Shown: in pieces, positions 16,929 through 24,937 of the stretch
Layout: the number at the start of each line of letters is the position of its first letter
How positions within the stretch are numbered: the first letter of the stretch is position 1
Assembly: GCF_003259365.1 (NCBI RefSeq)
Contig: NZ_QLLY01000003.1
Span: 372,001 to 436,000, forward strand
DNA length: 64,000 nt
Reading direction: 5' to 3'
Origin: Streptomyces sp. PsTaAH-137
Lineage (GTDB): Bacteria; Actinomycetota; Actinomycetes; Streptomycetales; Streptomycetaceae
The notes under the pieces: model-generated
Seen by the model: the letters and a program-made list of their open reading frames with translations, nothing else
What the model was told of the DNA's origin: nothing
Databases searched by the model: none
Made by a program: the position numbers and the translations under genes

Positions 16929-17705
16929 ATGGACAAACCCTTCAAGTCCCCGCCTCCTTATCCGATCGCCAGCGTGGACCACGCGCTGCGGGCGGCGACC
17001 ATCCTGCAACTGGAGGGTGGCGCGACGGTGTCCCAGATCGCCGACCGGCTCGGCGTCGCCCGCTCCACCGCCCACCGGATCCTGGCGATGCTGGTCTACC
17101 GGGACTTCGCCGCGCAGGACGAGGATCGGGTCTACCGCGCCGGGCCCGTGCTCGACCTCGCCGCGCACTCGCAGTCCCTGGTCTCCCGGCTGCGCGTGGC
17201 CGCGCTGCCCCATCTGCACCGCCTCGTCGATCTGCTGGACGAGACCGCGAACGTCACGGTGCGCACCGGCGACGTCGCCCGGTTCATCGCGAGCGTCGAA
17301 TGCCACCGCTCCCTGCGGGTCGGCTCCCGCGAGGGCATGGTCTTCCCCGCGCACCGCACCACGGCGGGCCTGCTGCTCCTCGCCGAACTCCCCGACGAGG
17401 AACTGGACACGGTGTACGCGCCCGAGCGCTATCAGGACCGGCCCGCCGACCGCCCCGACCTGGCCCGGCTGCGCAGGGAACTGCGCCGCCTGCGCCGCAA
17501 CGGTTTCGCCGTCAACCGGGAGCGGTCGGAGCGCGGCCTCGTCGCCGTCGGCGTACCGGTGCGGTCCCCGGACGGCACCGCGCTGGCCGGCCTCTCGGTG
17601 TCGATGCCCGGTACGCGTTACGCCCCACAGCGCCTCGAAGCCCTGGTCGCGACGCTGAACAGCGCGGCCCGGGCCCTGGAGAACGACCTGCGCGAGCAGC
17701 TCTGA
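16929..17705 (+). CDS. IclR-family regulator of the gentisate operon
   Basis: A 258-residue regulator with an N-terminal winged helix (about residues 15-75: ATVSQIADRLGVARSTAHRILAML) and a C-terminal effector-binding domain (FIASVECHRSLRVGSREGMVFPAHRTTAGLLLLA; later ERGLVAVGVPVRS). The start ATG at 16929 matches the usual IclR N-terminus; an upstream in-frame extension would cross the divergent promoter. IclR proteins commonly control aromatic-acid catabolism, here presumably responding to a pathway compound. Confidence 0.9.
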   Translation: MDKPFKSPPPYPIASVDHALRAATILQLEGGATVSQIADRLGVARSTAHRILAMLVYRDFAAQDEDRVYRAGPVLDLAAHSQSLVSRLRVAALPHLHRLVDLLDETANVTVRTGDVARFIASVECHRSLRVGSREGMVFPAHRTTAGLLLLAELPDEELDTVYAPERYQDRPADRPDLARLRRELRRLRRNGFAVNRERSERGLVAVGVPVRSPDGTALAGLSVSMPGTRYAPQRLEALVATLNSAARALENDLREQL

Positions 17706-17736
17706 ACCACCGTGAACGGTGCCGCCCGGCGGTGAC

Positions 17737-18000
17737 TCAGCGGCGGCTCTTCAGCCGCTCCACCCCGCCGACGCCGAGCGCCGCGAGGCCGATCTGGATG
17801 GCCAGTTCGATCCAGTCGATGCCCCGCGTGTCCGCGACGCCGAACGCCCCGGCGACGGCCGTGCCGACGAGCGCGGCGGCGATCCCCACGAGAATCGTCC
17901 AGAGGACACCGATGCGCTGCCGCCCGGGAATCACCAGCCGGCCCAGGATGCCGATCACAATGCCGATCACGATCGCCGTGAAGATGCCGGAGATCTCCAT
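17737..18000 (-). CDS. GlsB/YeaQ/YmgE-type small membrane protein
   Basis: An 87-residue protein with three hydrophobic segments (about residues 5-25, 31-53 and 64-80) and the GRLVIPGRQRIG turn typical of the transglycosylase-associated/GlsB family. Family members are stress-induced in many bacteria but have no proven biochemical activity. It stands alone between the IclR and MFS genes. Confidence 0.85.
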   Translation of the reverse strand: MEISGIFTAIVIGIVIGILGRLVIPGRQRIGVLWTILVGIAAALVGTAVAGAFGVADTRGIDWIELAIQIGLAALGVGGVERLKSRR

Positions 18001-18115
18001 GCCGTACGCCTCCCGTTGCTCCTGCGTCGCTCCGCGCCCTCGGCGCGGTTGCCGAGGACGGGTGCCCCGGCTGGGGAGACGCAGTCCACCGCGCGGCGGT
18101 TGAGCGGGCGGGGGC

Positions 18116-19369
18116 TCACGCCGCCACGAGTTCAGGCTCCTTCCGTTCCGCGAGCCGCCCGCCGCGGGCCAGCGCGGCGACCGACGACGCGCAGACGAGG
18201 CCCGTCGCGGTCAGCGCCGACCAGGTCAGCCACAGGGCGTCGTGGCGTACGGCGAAGTCCCAGAGGGCGCCGGTGGCGAGGTTGCCGAGGGTGATGCCGA
18301 GGCCCGACACCGTGTTGTAGAGGCCGTAGTGCGTGGCCACGAGGCGGTTGCCGGACAGGGAGACGACGGTGTCCATCTCGAAGGGGTAGACGACGGCGCC
18401 GCCGACGGCCAGCAGGGTCACGGCGGCGACGAGGGCGAGGAGGACGCCCGCCCGGGCGCCGGGCGGGGTGAGGGCCAGCGGGAGGAAGGCCAGGCCCATC
18501 GCGGCGAGCCCACGCACCAGGGCCTGCGCGGGGTCCCAGCGGCGCTTCGCCCAGCCGGTCAGGCGGAGTTGACCGGCCACGGCGACGGCGGCCGAGACGA
18601 CGAACAGGCCGCTCGTCGCCCACGTGCCGCGCGATCCCAGCGCCTGCCCGGCGGCGAGGGGCAGCGCCAGATAGACCTGGAAGGTCAGCACGTAGGAGCC
18701 GGTCATCGCGACGGCGAAGAGCAGAAAGGGACGGTTGCCGATGACGGTGCGCCACTGTCCGAGAACGCTCGGCGGGGCGGTGGCCGACTGTTCGCCGCGG
18801 CGGGCCGGGAGGGCACGCCACTGGAGCACGGTGAGCGCCGCGAAGAGGACCGCGGCGACGGTGCACACGAGCCGGAAGTCGGCGGCCAGCAGGGCGAGTC
18901 CGACCAGCGGGCCGAGCAGCATGCCCGCCTGGTAATGGACGTTGAACGTGGCGAAGGCGTCCACGCGCCGCTCCCCCGCCTCGGCGGCGAGATAGGCGCG
19001 GACGGCCGGGTTGAACAGCGCCCCGGCGAACCCGGTGGCCGCCGAAGCGGCGATCAGGGCGGGCAGGTTGTCGACCCAGCCGAGCAGTCCGAAGCCGACG
19101 GTGCGCAGCAGGCAGCCCGCCATGATCGGCGCCTTGTAGCCGAGGCGGTCGGCGAGGGTGCCGCCGATGAGGAACATGCCCTGCTGGGAGAAGTTGCGGA
19201 CGCCCAGGACCAGTCCGACGGCCCAGGCCGCGAGGCCGAGGGGTCCGGCGAGATGCGCGGCGAGGTAGGGCATCAGCATGTAGAAGGCGAGGTTGATGGC
19301 GAACTGATTGACCATCAGCAGCCGTACCGGCGCGGAGAAGGAGCGGGTCTGCCGCCACACCGCCCTCAT
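18116..19369 (-). CDS. MFS transporter
   Basis: A 417-residue major facilitator with about 12 hydrophobic segments and the loop 2-3 motif [14 protein letters not shown] (motif A). It overlaps the cysteine-synthase-like gene by 4 bases, so the pair is one transcript; export of the product of that enzyme is a plausible role. Drug/H+ antiporter-type sequence; substrate unknown. Confidence 0.88.
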   Translation of the reverse strand: MRAVWRQTRSFSAPVRLLMVNQFAINLAFYMLMPYLAAHLAGPLGLAAWAVGLVLGVRNFSQQGMFLIGGTLADRLGYKAPIMAGCLLRTVGFGLLGWVDNLPALIAASAATGFAGALFNPAVRAYLAAEAGERRVDAFATFNVHYQAGMLLGPLVGLALLAADFRLVCTVAAVLFAALTVLQWRALPARRGEQSATAPPSVLGQWRTVIGNRPFLLFAVAMTGSYVLTFQVYLALPLAAGQALGSRGTWATSGLFVVSAAVAVAGQLRLTGWAKRRWDPAQALVRGLAAMGLAFLPLALTPPGARAGVLLALVAAVTLLAVGGAVVYPFEMDTVVSLSGNRLVATHYGLYNTVSGLGITLGNLATGALWDFAVRHDALWLTWSALTATGLVCASSVAALARGGRLAERKEPELVAA

Positions 19370-20505
19370 CGGCCGGCTCCGGTGAGCAGGCGCGCGGCGG
19401 GGCCGAGAGGGTCGGTGACGTGGGTGCAGCGGGTCCAGCGGGTGACGACCCGGTCGGTGGCGCGGGCGATCTCGTCGGGGTCGTCGGCCGGGGGCCGGCC
19501 GAGGAGCCCGTGCTCGGCGCAGTACGCGTCGTCGAAGACGGTGCCGACATAGCGTTGCGGGCCGTCGGGGAAGACGGCGACGATCCGGTCCTCGGCGGGC
19601 AGGGTGCGGGCCAGCCAGCGGGCGACGAGCGCGACGGCGCCGACGCTCCAGCCGCCGGTGGCGTAGTGGTGCCGGGCCAGCCTGCGGGCCGCCCAGACGG
19701 CCTCGGGGGCGGCGGTCCAGTGGACCTCGTCGAAGAGGGCGTGCCGGACGTTGCGCGGGTGGATGCTGCTGCCGAGGCCGCGCATCAGCCGGGCGGCGGC
19801 GGGCTGGCCGAAGAGGGTGGACCCGGCGGCGTCGACCCCGACGACCCGCAGGGCGGGGAAGTAGCGGCGCAGGACCGAGGCGATTCCGGCCGAGTGACCG
19901 CCGGTGCCGACGGAGACGACGAGGGTGTCGATCCGGCCGAGCTGGGCGACGAGTTCATGGGCGAGCGGGGCGTAGGCGGCGACGTTGTCGGGGTTGTTGT
20001 ACTGGTCGGGGCACCAGGCGCCGGGGTGGGCGGCGAGGAGTTCCGCGACGCGGCGCCTGCGGGCCTCCTGCCAGCCGCCCACCGGGTGCGCTGTGTCGAC
20101 GAGTTGGACGTCCGCGCCGTGGGCGGTGAGCAGTCCGGTCATGAGCGGTTCGATGCCGGGGTCGGTGACGACGGTGACCGGGTGCCCGTAGGCGGCTCCG
20201 GCGAGGGCGAGACCGAGGCCGAGGGTGCCGGAGGTGGACTCGACGATGCGGGCACCGGGCGCCAGGTCGCCGCGTTCGCGGGCGGCCCGCACCATGTGCA
20301 GCGCGGTGCGGTCCTTGATGCCGCCGGGGTTGTGTCCTTCGAGCTTGGCCCAGAAGCCGCGCCCTGCGGTGGTGAACGGTTCACCGATCCACAGGACGGG
20401 GGTGTCGCCGACCAGTCCGGCAGGGGTGTGGGTCGGGCGTTTGGTGTCGGTGAGCAGTCCGGCGGGGGCGGCCGGAGCGGTGGAGCGGGTGGTGGCCTGG
20501 TGCAT
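19366..20505 (-). CDS. PLP-dependent cysteine synthase-family enzyme
   Basis: A 379-residue fold-type II PLP enzyme. The Schiff-base Lys is Lys64 in [10 protein letters not shown], the Asn/Ser substrate loop reads [12 protein letters not shown], and the phosphate-binding loop is [10 protein letters not shown]. It is longer than CysK (about 310) through a C-terminal extension of about 70 residues. Members make cysteine, cystathionine or 2,3-diaminopropionate-type products. Coupling to an MFS transporter suggests a specialised rather than primary role. The 149 bases upstream hold no gene and no riboswitch I can support. Confidence 0.85.
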   Translation of the reverse strand: MHQATTRSTAPAAPAGLLTDTKRPTHTPAGLVGDTPVLWIGEPFTTAGRGFWAKLEGHNPGGIKDRTALHMVRAARERGDLAPGARIVESTSGTLGLGLALAGAAYGHPVTVVTDPGIEPLMTGLLTAHGADVQLVDTAHPVGGWQEARRRRVAELLAAHPGAWCPDQYNNPDNVAAYAPLAHELVAQLGRIDTLVVSVGTGGHSAGIASVLRRYFPALRVVGVDAAGSTLFGQPAAARLMRGLGSSIHPRNVRHALFDEVHWTAAPEAVWAARRLARHHYATGGWSVGAVALVARWLARTLPAEDRIVAVFPDGPQRYVGTVFDDAYCAEHGLLGRPPADDPDEIARATDRVVTRWTRCTHVTDPLGPAARLLTGAGR

Positions 20506-20654
20506 GACGTGTCTCTCCCGCGGCCGGGGCCCGGTGGGGCGGCCGGCCGGTGCGTGGCGTGCGTGCGGACGGAAAGCGGACGGACATCGGGCGGAGGCCG
20601 GGCGCGGTCACGGATCGCCGTCGCTGGACGGCCCCCGCGCCGGGCCGGTCCGGA

Positions 20655-21062
20655 TCAGGTCCGCCACACGCCCAGGCGGGCCCGGTCCCGTTGGAGGGAG
20701 TGGGGAGAGCACTCCGGGTGTCGCCCCGCCCCGGCGAACCGCTCGCGCGACAGCTCGGGCGACGAGAGACGCGGCTCGGCCGCCGGCGCGCTCCGTACGG
20801 TTTCGGCGGGGGTGCGGTCGCGGGGCGGCTGTGCGGTCGGTTCGTCCATGCCCCGGCAGCGCACGTCGCCTTCACCCCTGCCGTCGGTGCCGTGGGAGGC
20901 GACGGCGCTGGTCGCCGCGATGGTGTCGGCGCGCCCGGCCCCGTCCGGGACGGGCCCGTGGGCGCAGGCCAGCAGATGCAGCAGCGCGGCGAGGAGGACG
21001 ACGAGGGCGGCCCCGGCCCACGCGCCGGGACGGTCGCCACGGCGCACCGAGGGGATCTTCAT
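20655..21062 (-). CDS. Hypothetical single-pass membrane protein
   Basis: A 135-residue protein with a basic N-terminus, one strong hydrophobic segment at about residues 14-33 (AWAGAALVVLLAALLHLLAC), and a Pro/Arg-rich, probably disordered tail. The Cys at the end of the membrane segment is not in a clean lipobox. It precedes the cysteine-synthase-like gene by 149 bases on the same strand. I do not recognise a family; the membrane segment and codon pattern support it as real. Confidence 0.5.
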   Translation of the reverse strand: MKIPSVRRGDRPGAWAGAALVVLLAALLHLLACAHGPVPDGAGRADTIAATSAVASHGTDGRGEGDVRCRGMDEPTAQPPRDRTPAETVRSAPAAEPRLSSPELSRERFAGAGRHPECSPHSLQRDRARLGVWRT

Positions 21063-21149
21063 CGCGACCGAGCGTAATCGACCGCGTACATAAAGTGCAC
21101 GTGAAGGTGCGTGTGTGAAGACCGGTGGCGCCCTGCGGACAGCCGCCCC

Positions 21150-21749
21150 CTACTGCTCGTCCTCCTCCTGGTACGAGTAGCGCTGGGCGGCCCAGGGGTC
21201 GGCGATGTTGTGGTAGCCGCGTTCCTCCCAGAAGCCGCGGCGGTCCTGCGTCATGTACTCGATGCCGCGCAGCCATTTCGGGCCCTTGTAGCCGAACAGG
21301 TGCGGGACCACGAGGCGGAGCGGGAAGCCGTGTTCGGCGGTGAGGGGCTCGCCGTCGTGGTGGGTGGCCAGGACGGTGGTGTCGGCGATGAGGTCGGCGA
21401 GGCGCAGGTTGGCGCTGTATCCGTACTCGGCCCAGGCCATCACGTGGGTCACATCGGCGGCGGGCGGGGCGAGTTCGAGGAGGGTGCGGCCCGGGACGCC
21501 GTAGAAGGTGTGGCCGGTGGTGCTGGTGCCGGACGCGCAGTGCAGGTCGGCGCGGACGGTGGTCCTGGGCAGGGCGGTGACCTCGTCGAAGGTCCAGGAG
21601 TGGGTGGTCCCGCTCGCGGTCGCGCCGAAGACCTGCAACCTCCACCGCTCGGGGCGGAAGCGCGGCACCGGCCCGTAGTGCGAGACGGGCCAGCCCCTGG
21701 CCAGCCGTTGCCCCGGTGGCAGCATGCCCTTCTCCATGACAAGACCCAT
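21150..21749 (-). CDS. Sulfite oxidase-like molybdopterin oxidoreductase
   Basis: A 199-residue protein with the molybdopterin-binding fold of the sulfite oxidase family (YedY-like). It starts QRLARGWPVSHYGPVPRFRP and carries VRADLHC with the Mo-ligand Cys71, then HVMAWAEYGYSANL, HGFPLRLVVPHL and YKGPKWLRGIEYM. The loop after Cys71 (ASGTSTTGHTFYG) differs from the VTKWS-type loop usual in this family, hinting at a different substrate. No Tat signal is visible. It is divergent from a Mop-domain regulator and part of a molybdenum-centred block. Confidence 0.85.
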   Translation of the reverse strand: MGLVMEKGMLPPGQRLARGWPVSHYGPVPRFRPERWRLQVFGATASGTTHSWTFDEVTALPRTTVRADLHCASGTSTTGHTFYGVPGRTLLELAPPAADVTHVMAWAEYGYSANLRLADLIADTTVLATHHDGEPLTAEHGFPLRLVVPHLFGYKGPKWLRGIEYMTQDRRGFWEERGYHNIADPWAAQRYSYQEEDEQ

Positions 21750-21761
21750 CGTTCCCGTGGA

Positions 21762-21785
21762 CCACAGACGCAACCACAGATGCAA
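21762..21785. repeat. Two tandem 12-bp near-identical repeats
   Basis: CCACAGACGCAA (21762-21773) is followed immediately by CCACAGATGCAA (21774-21785), just upstream of the oxidoreductase start at 21749. Position and spacing fit regulator half-sites, possibly for the Mop-domain regulator encoded divergently. A related GCATCTGCGG occurs at 21840-21849. Confidence 0.4.
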
Positions 21786-21930
21786 GGTGCAAGCGTAGTT
21801 CATCCCAGCGCCTGCACGTCTTATTGACGGGATCAGCTGGCATCTGCGGTGCTCTGGCCAACGCATGACAGCGGTGGGACAGCCGCAGGACGGTCGCCGG
21901 ACAGGGCGGGAGGGGCGCGGGCGGGCGGGC

Positions 21931-21948
21931 CCGGATATCCCGGATATC
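21931..21948. promoter_or_regulatory. Tandem CCGGATATC repeat before the Mop regulator
   Basis: Two adjacent 9-bp copies of CCGGATATC lie 10 bases upstream of the regulator ATG at 21958, and their junction contains the palindrome GGATATCC. This is where an autoregulatory operator would be expected; the assignment is inference. Confidence 0.35.
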
Positions 21949-21957
21949 TTGGCGCGC

Positions 21958-22353
21958 ATGCAGTCATACACGATCGGCCAGGCAGCGCGACTGCTCGGCG
22001 TGAGCCCGGACACCGCACGCCGATGGGCGGACGCGGGGCGAGTGACGACCCATCGGGACGAGAGCGGCAAGCGGCTCATCGACGGGAAGGACCTCGCGGC
22101 GTTCTCCGTCGAACTCGCCAGGAGCGGGACCGGCGAGGAGGACGCCTCCTACACGTCGGTCCGCAACGCCTTCCCCGGCATCGTGACCGCGATCAAGCTC
22201 GGTGACGTCGCCGCGCAGGTCGAGATCCAGGCGGGCCCGCACCGGCTGGTGTCCCTGCTCACCCGCGAGGCGGTCGAGGAACTGGAGCTGGAGGTCGGCG
22301 TGGAGGCCACGGCCCGGGTGAAGTCGACGAACGTCCATATCGACCGAGTCTGA
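21958..22353 (+). CDS. Helix-turn-helix protein with Mop (molybdate-binding) domain
   Basis: A 131-residue two-domain protein. Residues about 1-55 form a MerR-type helix-turn-helix (YTIGQAARLLGVSPDTARRWADAGRV, then a SGKRLIDGKDLAAF wing). Residues about 62-131 form one Mop/TOBE domain (RNAFPGIVTAIKLGDVAAQVEIQAGPHRLVSLLTREAVEEL, ending ARVKSTNVHI), which binds molybdate or tungstate oxyanions. It is very likely a molybdate-responsive transcription factor, an actinobacterial counterpart of ModE with a different DNA-binding domain. Two sulfite-oxidase-like genes, xanthine dehydrogenase and ModABC nearby are plausible targets. Confidence 0.88.
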   Translation: MQSYTIGQAARLLGVSPDTARRWADAGRVTTHRDESGKRLIDGKDLAAFSVELARSGTGEEDASYTSVRNAFPGIVTAIKLGDVAAQVEIQAGPHRLVSLLTREAVEELELEVGVEATARVKSTNVHIDRV

Positions 22354-22378
22354 ACGGCGCCCCCGGAAGAGCGCTCTC

Positions 22379-23881
22379 TCACCCGTCTCCCCGGCAGAGC
22401 AGCGCCGTCCACAGATCCAGACGATCGGGCAGCCGGGACAGATCGCGGCCGGTGAAGTGTTCGATGCGCCGGACGCGGTAGTGCACGGTGTTGACGTGCA
22501 GGTGGAGCGCCTCGGCGGTGCGGGCCCAGGAGCAGTCGCAGGCGAGGAAGGCCCGCAGGGTCTCCAGGAGGGCGGCGGCGGACGCGGTCTCCGCGTCGAA
22601 CAGCGGGCCCAGCACGGTCCTGCTGTAGACGGCCCGGACCGGCGCGGGCACCCCGGCCAGGAGCGCGCCGAGGCTGCCGAGGCCGGCGGTGTCGACGAGC
22701 GCCGAGACCCCGGGGGCGCCGCCGCTCGCGCAGGTCAGGGCGTAGCGGGCCTCGGCGAGCGCCCCGGCGAGCCCCCGCGGTCCGGCGGCCGGGGTCCCGG
22801 TTCCGCCGTGGAACGGTTCACCGGGGACGCAGGCGGCGACGCGTGACCAGGCCGCCCCCGCAGATTCGTCGGCGGCCGGGGCCCCGGCGACGACGGCGAA
22901 GGCGGTGCCGTCCGGGAGCCGCCCCACGGCCGCGGGCCCGTTCGCCGCCCACGCCACCGCTTCCGCCAGCGCCCCTTCCGCCGCCCCGCCGAGCCGGGCG
23001 CCCGTCGCCGCGGCGACCACCCGGTACGGCCCCTCGACGGGGAGACCGCAGGCCCGCAGCCCCCGCTCGACGTCCGCCAGGTCCGTCGCGTCCCCGTCGG
23101 CGCCGGGCCGGGAGAGCAGCGCGCCCAGATCGTCGGCCGCCTGCCGGTCGTCCGCCCTGCGCCGGGACAGCGCCTCCTGGCAGCGCGCGAGGACGGCCGC
23201 CACCTCGTGCAGCAGGCCGGGCGGCACGGCGTCGGGATCGGACAGCCGCAACTCCCAACGCTCGTACGGAGAGAGGCCGTCCGCCTCCACCGCCACGGTG
23301 ACCCCGGCCCCTTCCGTACCGTCAGGAGAGTCGGCCGGTACGGCGGCGACCGTCCGCCCGGTGCCGGTCCGCACGGACGCGGCGGTTCCCAGGTGCCCGA
23401 AGGCCGCGGCGAGGATCGCGTCCGGTCCCGCGCCCTGGGCGAGGAGCCGCCCGAGCCGTTCGCGCAGCTGCCCGGGCAGGGCGTGGCGACGGCTCAGCTC
23501 GCCCCACTGCCGCACGTACACGCTCTCGGTGACGGCCCGGAACATCACATGCGGCGGTACGCCCGCCAGCGGCATCCCGTGCCGTACGCACGCCTCGATC
23601 AGCTCGTCGGGAACCGCGCCGTGCGTCTCCTCCCCGGCCAGCAGGACGGCGGCGTCGGCGGCCCGCAGCGCGCGGACGAACCGGTCCGCCTTGCCCTCGC
23701 CGTCCTGCGGGGTCCACCAGACGAGGCCGCTGAGCACGGCCTCGCCCGCCCGGACGAAACGGGCCGGATCCTCCAGGTCGGTGACCGTCACCCCGCTGAT
23801 CTCCCGCCGCAGCAGAGCGTCCTCGGCCCACAGCGGGCGCAGGCCCAGGTTCTGGTCCCCCAGGAGGTTTTCGACGTGCAT
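22379..23881 (-). CDS. PucR-family transcriptional regulator
   Basis: A 500-residue regulator. The N-terminal PucR domain (about residues 1-125, ending PLAGVPPHVMFRAVTESVYVR) is followed by a long middle region and a C-terminal helix-turn-helix (about 440-495: CDCSWARTAEALHLHVNTVHYRVRRIEHFTGRDL) of the PucR/CdaR type. PucR in Bacillus controls purine catabolism. Here the gene is divergent from xanthine dehydrogenase genes, so the same role is likely. Its upstream region contains a PucR-box-like inverted repeat at 24000-24015. Confidence 0.88.
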   Translation of the reverse strand: MHVENLLGDQNLGLRPLWAEDALLRREISGVTVTDLEDPARFVRAGEAVLSGLVWWTPQDGEGKADRFVRALRAADAAVLLAGEETHGAVPDELIEACVRHGMPLAGVPPHVMFRAVTESVYVRQWGELSRRHALPGQLRERLGRLLAQGAGPDAILAAAFGHLGTAASVRTGTGRTVAAVPADSPDGTEGAGVTVAVEADGLSPYERWELRLSDPDAVPPGLLHEVAAVLARCQEALSRRRADDRQAADDLGALLSRPGADGDATDLADVERGLRACGLPVEGPYRVVAAATGARLGGAAEGALAEAVAWAANGPAAVGRLPDGTAFAVVAGAPAADESAGAAWSRVAACVPGEPFHGGTGTPAAGPRGLAGALAEARYALTCASGGAPGVSALVDTAGLGSLGALLAGVPAPVRAVYSRTVLGPLFDAETASAAALLETLRAFLACDCSWARTAEALHLHVNTVHYRVRRIEHFTGRDLSRLPDRLDLWTALLCRGDG

Positions 23882-23999
23882 GTGTTCCGGCTCCTCGTGC
23901 GGCCGCCGGGCGAGGGTTCAACCACCCGGCATCTCGCAATCACCAGGTGAATGCGAGTGCCTGCATGGTAAGTGCAAGGCGAGGAGAGCGAAATGCTCG

Positions 24000-24015
24000 T
24001 TGGTTGATTCACCAA
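24000..24015. promoter_or_regulatory. Candidate PucR box
   Basis: TTGGTTGATTCACCAA is an imperfect inverted repeat (half-sites TTGGTTGA and TTGGTGAA). Together with the preceding CG, the upper half matches the Bacillus subtilis PucR box core CNTTGGTTAA, as I recall it, with one mismatch. It lies in the divergent region between the PucR-type regulator (start 23881) and the dehydrogenase operon (start 24095). Confidence 0.5.
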
Positions 24016-24094
24016 ACAGCGGCCCGCACGGCGGGCGGATTCCGTGTGGTGCACCAGTCGTGCGGGCCCGCCGCGGATTGCTTCACTGACGGCC

Positions 24095-24937
24095 ATGGAC
24101 CTGAACACGGTGGCCGAGATCCGGGACGGGCGGGTGCCCGCGCCCTGGCGGCCCGGCGACGCCTGGCTGGGCGGCGGCACGTATCTGTTCTCCGAGCCGC
24201 AGCCGTGGCTGAGGCGTCTGGTGGACCTCAGCCGCACCGGCTGGACGCCCCTCGAACGGCATCCGGACGGCTCCCTGGAGATCGCCGCGACCTGCACCGT
24301 CGCCCAGCTCTCCCGGTACGGGAAGGAGCTGGCGGAACCGGCGGCCCCGCTGTTCGAGCGGTGCTGCCGGGCCTTCCTCGCGTCGTTCAAGATCTGGAAC
24401 ATGGCCACGGTGGGCGGCAATCTCTGCAACGGCCTCCCGGCGGGCCCGATGATCTCGCTGACGGCGGCGCTCGACGGGGAGTGTCTGCTGCTGGCCCAGG
24501 ACGGGGTACGCCGCCGGGTGCGGGTCGCCGACTTCGTCACCGGCGCCGGACGCACGGTCCGCGCCGAGGGCGAGCTGCTGCGTTCGGTGACGCTGCCCGC
24601 CCGCGCCCTGGCCTGCCGTACGGCGTTCCGGCAGGCGTCGCTGTACGGGCTCGGCCGCTCCGGCGTGCTGGTGATCGGCGCCCTGGACCCCGCCGACGGC
24701 TCGCTCGCGGTGACGGTCACGGCGGCCACCGTCCGGCCGGTGCGGCTGTGGTTCCCGCTGCCGCCGTCCGCTCCGGCGCTGCGCGCGGCGATCGAGGCGG
24801 CCGTCGCGGACGACGAGTGGTTCGACGACATCCACGGACTGCCCGCGTGGCGGCGCCACATGACGCTGCGGTACGCGGAGGAGATCCGCCGCGAACTGGG
24901 AGACCTGTCAGAACTGGAGGGCGACGATGAGGCTTGA
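24095..24937 (+). CDS. Xanthine dehydrogenase FAD-binding subunit
   Basis: A 280-residue FAD subunit of the molybdenum hydroxylase family (CoxM/XdhB type). The FAD loop [11 protein letters not shown] (about residues 27-36) and the second FAD motif [31 protein letters not shown] (about 108-138) are present. The start at 24095 is chosen because an upstream in-frame extension overlaps the regulator-binding region. The gene overlaps the next by 11 bases. Purine degradation is inferred from the PucR-type regulator. Confidence 0.88.
   Translation: MDLNTVAEIRDGRVPAPWRPGDAWLGGGTYLFSEPQPWLRRLVDLSRTGWTPLERHPDGSLEIAATCTVAQLSRYGKELAEPAAPLFERCCRAFLASFKIWNMATVGGNLCNGLPAGPMISLTAALDGECLLLAQDGVRRRVRVADFVTGAGRTVRAEGELLRSVTLPARALACRTAFRQASLYGLGRSGVLVIGALDPADGSLAVTVTAATVRPVRLWFPLPPSAPALRAAIEAAVADDEWFDDIHGLPAWRRHMTLRYAEEIRRELGDLSELEGDDEA

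Noticed and set aside
20641..20710. On the minus strand a GGACCTGATCCGGACC segment before the cysteine-synthase-like gene recalls the 3' part of a TPP riboswitch.
   Set aside because: The required CTGAGA element and the rest of the conserved core are missing, and the downstream gene is not thiamine-related.
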